In this document: one piece after another, positions 59,886 through 64,000 of the stretch | How positions within the stretch are numbered: the stretch's first letter is position 1 | Layout: each line of letters opens with the position of its first letter | Notes under the pieces: generated by a model | Databases searched by the model: none | What the model was told of the DNA's origin: nothing | The model's input: only the letters and a program-made list of their open reading frames with translations | Origin: Clostridia bacterium UC5.1-1D2 | GTDB taxonomy: Bacteria; Bacillota; Clostridia; Lachnospirales; Lachnospiraceae | NCBI GenBank assembly: GCA_001304855.1 | Contig: BBZN01000001.1 | Span: 1-64,000, forward strand | Direction of reading: 5' to 3' | DNA: 64,000 nucleotides | Translations under genes and position numbers: made by a program

Positions 59886-61498
59886 ATGAAAAAAGCTGGG
59901 CGAAACCAATTATGATACAGGGAACTATGTCCAATGCGGGAAAGAGCATGCTGGCCTCGGGGCTCTGCCGTATCTTTGCCCAGGACGGATACCGGGTGGC
60001 TCCCTTTAAATCCCAGAATATGGCTCTGAACTCATTTATAACGGCAAAAGGGCTGGAGATGGGGCGGGCCCAGGCGGTGCAGGCCGAGGCCGCCGGGATT
60101 CCTCCTTCTGTGGACATGAACCCCATCCTTTTAAAACCCACCACGGATGTGGGGTCCCAGGTGATTGTCAACGGAATTTCCAGGGGCAACATGAAGGCAA
60201 AGGAATATTTTGCATTCAAAAAGGAGCTGATTCCGGAGATTCTGGCCGCCTATAACCGTCTGGCAGAGGCCTGCGATATCATCGTAATTGAGGGGGCCGG
60301 CAGCCCTGCCGAGATCAACCTGAAGGAAGATGACATTGTGAATATGGGCATGGCTGAGATGGCGAAAGCCCCGGTGCTTTTGGCGGGAGACATTGACAGG
60401 GGAGGGGTCTTTGCACAGCTTTACGGAACGGTGGCGCTGCTGTCCGATGCCGAGAGGGCCAGGATAAAGGGGCTTATTATCAACAAATTCCGGGGGATAA
60501 GAGTATACTGGACCCCGGCTGTGAGATGCTGGAGGAGCTGTGCCACATTCCGGTGGTGGGGGTGGTGCCTTACATGGATATAGACCTGGAGGACGAGGAC
60601 AGCCTCAGCCCAAGGCTGGAGCCGGGGGAGGGCTCCGGGACGGCGGGAATCGATTTGGCTGTTATCCGTTTTCCGCGGATATCTAATTTTACGGATTTTA
60701 ATGTGTTCTCCAGCTTTCCGGGCGTCAGGGTCCGGTATGTTTCCAGGCTGCCGCAGCTGGGAAACCCGGATATGGTTTTCCTGCCCGGAACTAAAAGCAC
60801 CATAGAGGATTTGATGTGGTTTCGCCAGAGCGGCCTGGAATCAGCCGTTCTCAAGCTGGCGGACCGCCAGGTTCCCCTTTGGGGGATCTGCGGAGGCTAC
60901 CAGATGATGGGGGAGAAGCTGAGCGACGGGGAGGGAGTGGAAGCCTGTTCCTCCAGGGAGGAGGAAGGCATGGGCCTTCTGCCTCTAAGGACGGAGTTTC
61001 ACAGGGAAAAGACCAGGACCCAGGTGGAAGGCTCCTTCGGGGAACTGGACGGATGCCTGGAACCCTGTCGGGACGCCGGTTCACAGGCTATGAAATCCAC
61101 ATGGGCCAGAGTGAAATCAACCGTGAGAACGGCGTTATTGACACAGCGCGCCTGTGTACGTGGAGGCCCGAACCGGAGATCTGCAGGCCTGCGGCCTACC
61201 TTATGGAGGTACAGGATAAGAAGGAGCCCACGCCGGAATCCAGGCGGGTGCGGACAGACGGATGGAACCGGGGAAATATCTACGGCTCTTATGTACACGG
61301 CATATTCGACGGTCCGGGGATCGCCCAGGCGGTTATCAAAGCACTGGCGGATAAAAAGGGGTGACCCTGGAGGAGATGGAGCGCCCGGATTATAAGGCTT
61401 ACAGAGAAAAGCAGTACGACAAGCTGGCGGATGTGCTCAGGGAGACGCTGGATATGGAGAAAATTTATGATATGATGGGACTGGAATACCGGAGATGA
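59886..61498 (+). CDS. cbiP: Cobyric acid synthase, frame broken four times
   Basis: Amidates four side chains to give cobyric acid. About 538 residues. [58 protein letters not shown] and [11 protein letters not shown] are CbiP/CobQ landmarks; the glutaminase cysteine is in [10 protein letters not shown]. The C-terminus [13 protein letters not shown] appears after repair. Breaks near 59893, 60498, 61070 and 61362. RBS TTGAGGAG precedes the ATG. Confidence 0.9.
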
Positions 61499-61567
61499 TA
61501 CGCTCTGCAGCGCGTCCGGAAACCCACAGCGCCTGCACATTAACATCGGATAGAGGAGAACAATCAT

Positions 61568-62238
61568 ATGAAAGAGACAGAGTTGGAGCAGATGCTTCCC
61601 GGAGAGATTGAACGGCGCAGCTTTGAGATTATACAGGAGGAGCTGGAGGCCATGGGGAAAACCCTGGACAAGGAGCAGGAGCTGGTGATCAAGCGGACCA
61701 TTCATACCACCGCGGATTTTTCCTATGCGGATAACCTTGTGTTTTCCCCCTGCGCCGTTGAAAAAGCCTGGAGGCCCTGAGAAGGGGAGCCGTGATTATT
61801 ACAGATACAAATATGGGGCTCTCGGGCATTAATAAGAAGAGTCTGCATGCCCTGGGAGGTGAGGCCGTCTGCTTTATGGCCCATGAGGATGTGGCGGAGA
61901 AAGCCAGGGCGGAGGGAACCACCAGGGCCGTGGCCAGCATGGACAAGGCGGCCGCTCTCTACGGCAGGGAAAGTTTTGACCGCCCTGTTATCTTTGCCGT
62001 GGGAAATGCCCCCACTGCCCTGGTCCGCATTTATCAGCTGATAACCCAGGGCCGCATAGCCCCCGCCCTTATTATCGGCGCCCCCGTAGGCTTTGTCAAT
62101 GTGGTCCAGTCCAAGGAGCTGATTCTAGAGCTGGAACAGACCCCGTATATCGTCGCCAGAGGAAGAAAAGGCGGCAGCAACGTGGCTGCCGCTATCTGCA
62201 ATGCATTGCTGTACCAGCTTTCCCGCCGGAACCAATGA
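61568..62238 (+). CDS. cbiC: Cobalt-precorrin-8 methylmutase, frame broken
   Basis: Moves a methyl group to C12, making cobyrinate. About 223 residues. IERRSFEIIQEEL, the catalytic histidine in RTIHTTADFSYA, ITDTNMGLSGINK, FAVGNAPTALVRI and GAPVGFVNVVQSKE are all standard CbiC motifs. A break near 61768 needs one base. ATG follows GAGGAG. It is last in the operon, convergent with the PurF-like gene, with only 17 bases between the stops. Confidence 0.92.
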
Positions 62239-62255
62239 GGGCCGGCACACAGCCT

Positions 62256-63657
62256 CTATTTTTTCCGCTCCAGCAGTAAGTGCAAAGCTTACAGGGAGAT
62301 ATGCCGATGGACTCAATGAGATCATCCAGCCTGTGATACCGCAGGGAAGTAAAATTCAGCTGTTTCCGAATCTCCTCGATCATTTCCCCATAATTCCGGC
62401 TGTCCGGATCGGCATAGTCTGAGAGGACCTCATCCCCTACCTGGTCCCCTTCCCTGCTGCGGATAATCCGCCGGGTGATCAAATCCAGCTCCGAGGAGGA
62501 GCGGGAAAAGTTCAGATAAGGGCAGCCAAACATAAGAGGGGGACAGGCCGGGCGTATATGAACCTCCCTGGCGCCGCTCTGATAAAGAAATTCCGTAGTT
62601 TCCCCCAGCTGGTGCCCCTTACAATGGAATCATCGATCAGCAGAAGCTTTTTGCTGCGAATCAGCGCATCCACAGGTATCAGCTTCATCCTGGCAATGAG
62701 GCTTCTCTGCCCCTGGTTCTGAGGCATGAAGGAGCGGGGCCAGGTGGGCGTATATTTGATAAAAGGCCTGGCAAAGGGAACGCCCGAGGCGTTGGCATAG
62801 CCGATGGCGTGGGCGATTCCGGAGTCGGGAACTCCGGCCACTATATCAGGCTGGGCCTGGTCCCGCCTGGAAAGCAGCCTTCCGCATTCATAGCGCATCT
62901 CCTCCACATTGACGCCTCATAGGTGGAATTGGGATAACCATAATATACCCACAAAAAGGCGCATATTTTCATCTCATCCCTGGGGGGCGCCAGGTTTCCA
63001 CCCCTTCCGGCGTTATAAATACAATTTCCCCCGGCCCTAATTCCCTGTAGTCCGTATATCCCAGATTGATGTATGCGAAGCTCTCAAAGGAGGCGCAGAC
63101 GGCGTCCTCCTTTTTTCCGATTACAATGGGAGTTCTGCCGTATTTGTCCCTGGAGGCGTAGATTCCTTCAGGCGTCAAAAGAAGGATGGTCATTGACCCC
63201 TGAATCTTGTCCTGGGCGTACTGAAGGCCCTCCAGCAGGGAAGCCTTCTGGTTGATGAGGGCGGCCACCAGCTCGGTGGCGTTGATCCGCCCCCGGCTCA
63301 TTTCCATAAAATGAATATGGCCGTTCTCATATGCATCCCTCACCAATTCTTCCTCATTGTTGATTTTGCCTACGGTAGTGATGGCAAAGCTGCCCAGATG
63401 GGACTGAATCAAAAGAGGCTGGGGTTCATTGTCGGAAATACATCCGATTCCCAGCCGCCCCTCCAGCTCGTTCAGATCTCCGTCGAATTTTGTACGAAAG
63501 GGTGTATTTTCAATATTGTGAATGGACCTGGTGAAACCCTGATCGCCGTATACGGCCATGCCGCCCCGTCTGGTTCCGAGATGAGAGTGGTAATCCACTC
63601 CGAAAAAAGATCCAGTGTACAGCTGTTCTTAGATGCAACTCCAAATATTCCGCCCAT
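62256..63657 (-). CDS. PurF-like amidophosphoribosyltransferase paralogue without the N-terminal cysteine, frame broken about five times
   Basis: About 468 residues with both PurF domains. The N-terminal Ntn-type glutaminase fold is visible as DYHSHLGTRRGGMAVYGDQG, then SHLGSFAITTVGKI and GSMTILLLTPEGIYASRDKYG. The C-terminal part has the PRPP loop LLLIDDSIVRGT and a cysteine-rich end (CKLCTYCWSG) like the PurF Fe-S site. The first residues are MGGIFGVAS: where PurF has the nucleophile Cys directly after Met, there is Gly. Breaks near 63602, 62986, 62916, 62615 and 62262. It is probably a paralogue of the true PurF. Confidence 0.75.
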
Positions 63658-63757
63658 ATGCCTGACTCCTTCTGTGTGATTTATCCGTAACAGTTACACG
63701 GCTCCGTTCTATGTGTCTGCAGTATCAGCTGCCTGTATAACAAGCTAATCCAAAGCT

Positions 63758-63787
63758 ATCATAACATATATTAGCAATACAGGACAA
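63758..63787 (-). promoter_or_regulatory. Promoter of the PurF-like gene
   Basis: On the minus strand: TTGTCC (63782-63787), spacer 18, TATGAT (63758-63763), 100 bases before the start at 63657. Confidence 0.55.
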
Positions 63788-63847
63788 TATGATTGATATA
63801 TTATTTATACTTATCAGAAGTCATAAGCCGCCCTGTGTCTCAAAGAT

Positions 63848-63876
63848 TTGCAAAAATAAGGAACCCATTGTATAAT
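63848..63876 (+). promoter_or_regulatory. Promoter of the response regulator gene
   Basis: TTGCAA at 63848-63853, spacer 17, perfect TATAAT at 63871-63876. Confidence 0.7.
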
Positions 63877-63937
63877 TTAATATATGCAGGCCGGGAGCAG
63901 GCGCCTGGACAAAATCAACAGAGGGAAGGGATGCTGG

Positions 63938-64000
63938 ATGGATTTATACAGGATAATCCTGGTGGATGACGAGGAAGAGGTAAGAAAGAGCATCATCAAA
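63938..64000 (+). CDS. Response regulator, N-terminal 21 residues only
   Basis: The window ends 63 bases into this gene. MDLYRIILVDDEEEVRKSII is a receiver-domain start: beta-1 strand then the acidic pair DD, with the helix 1 pattern seen in YesN/AraC-type regulators. ATG at 63938 follows GAGGGAAGGG; the ATG at 63931 is in another frame. Output domain not visible. Confidence 0.75.
   Translation, partial: MDLYRIILVDDEEEVRKSIIK

Noticed and set aside
1-64000. Real pseudogenisation of the many broken genes
   Set aside because: The breaks are near-uniform one-base losses with otherwise conserved coding sequence and occur in essential genes, which fits sequence error better.

Overview
The window looks like a chromosomal segment of a spore-forming, gut-type Clostridia member, most likely Lachnospiraceae (Enterocloster / Clostridium cluster XIVa-like). 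The supporting signs are an alpha/beta-type small acid-soluble spore protein behind a sigma-G-like promoter, an IspH-ribosomal protein S1 fusion, a pyrophosphate-type phosphofructokinase, the anaerobic (cbi) cobalamin pathway, a single-chain PurL, and clostridial families such as DUF4317 and DUF1846. Genus is an inference from gene content. No phage, insertion sequence, CRISPR array or rRNA was seen.

Layout. 1-8.5 kb: a dipeptide/oligopeptide ABC importer (two permeases, two ATPases) in one operon with two tandem L-2-amino-thiazoline-4-carboxylate-hydrolase-like proteins, an M20 peptidase and a D-aminoacylase-like amidohydrolase, meeting a LysR regulator tail to tail. 9-23.5 kb: housekeeping and hypothetical genes, including DUF4317, a bacteriohemerythrin broken by indels, a stand-alone NUMOD1-type protein, a PH-domain protein and PPi-phosphofructokinase behind a hairpin-rich leader, an HPr-like protein without its histidine, a nuclease-helicase fusion, a second LysR regulator, a sigma-like protein lacking region 4, and DUF1846. 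23.8-28.6 kb: purL, tspO and two tRNAs (Ala-CGC, Val-CAC). 28.7-34.1 kb: a sugar ABC importer (binding protein, two permeases, no ATPase) with a Gfo/Idh/MocA dehydrogenase and an AraC regulator. 34.3-46.4 kb: HD protein, aspartokinase, a repeat lipoprotein, polyphosphate:AMP phosphotransferase, a BaiN-like flavoprotein, cmk, ispH-rpsA, and an Agr-like sensor kinase/LytTR regulator pair. 46.7-62.2 kb: a spore protein gene, then a 15-gene cobalamin operon (cbiG-D-F-H-J-ET-A, cobT-U-S, a second cobU-like gene, cbiB, cobD, cbiP, cbiC). 62.2-64 kb: a PurF-like protein on the minus strand and the first codons of a response regulator.

Sequence quality dominates the reading. Nearly forty genes, including normally essential ones (purL, aspartokinase, ispH-rpsA), are interrupted by about 70-75 reading-frame breaks. 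Almost every one is repaired by restoring one base, or occasionally two, usually in a short homopolymer. I treat these as assembly or basecalling deletions and annotate each gene across its breaks, stating roughly where they lie. Gene boundaries are therefore the span of the reconstructed gene, not of a single open frame.

How the genes work together: the first operon takes up peptides or peptide-like compounds and hydrolyses them; the sugar operon takes up and oxidises a carbohydrate or polyol; the cobalamin operon covers cobalt-precorrin-3 onward to nucleotide-loop assembly, but the early steps (cobaltochelatase, CbiL, uroporphyrinogen methylation) and the corrinoid adenosyltransferase are not in this window.
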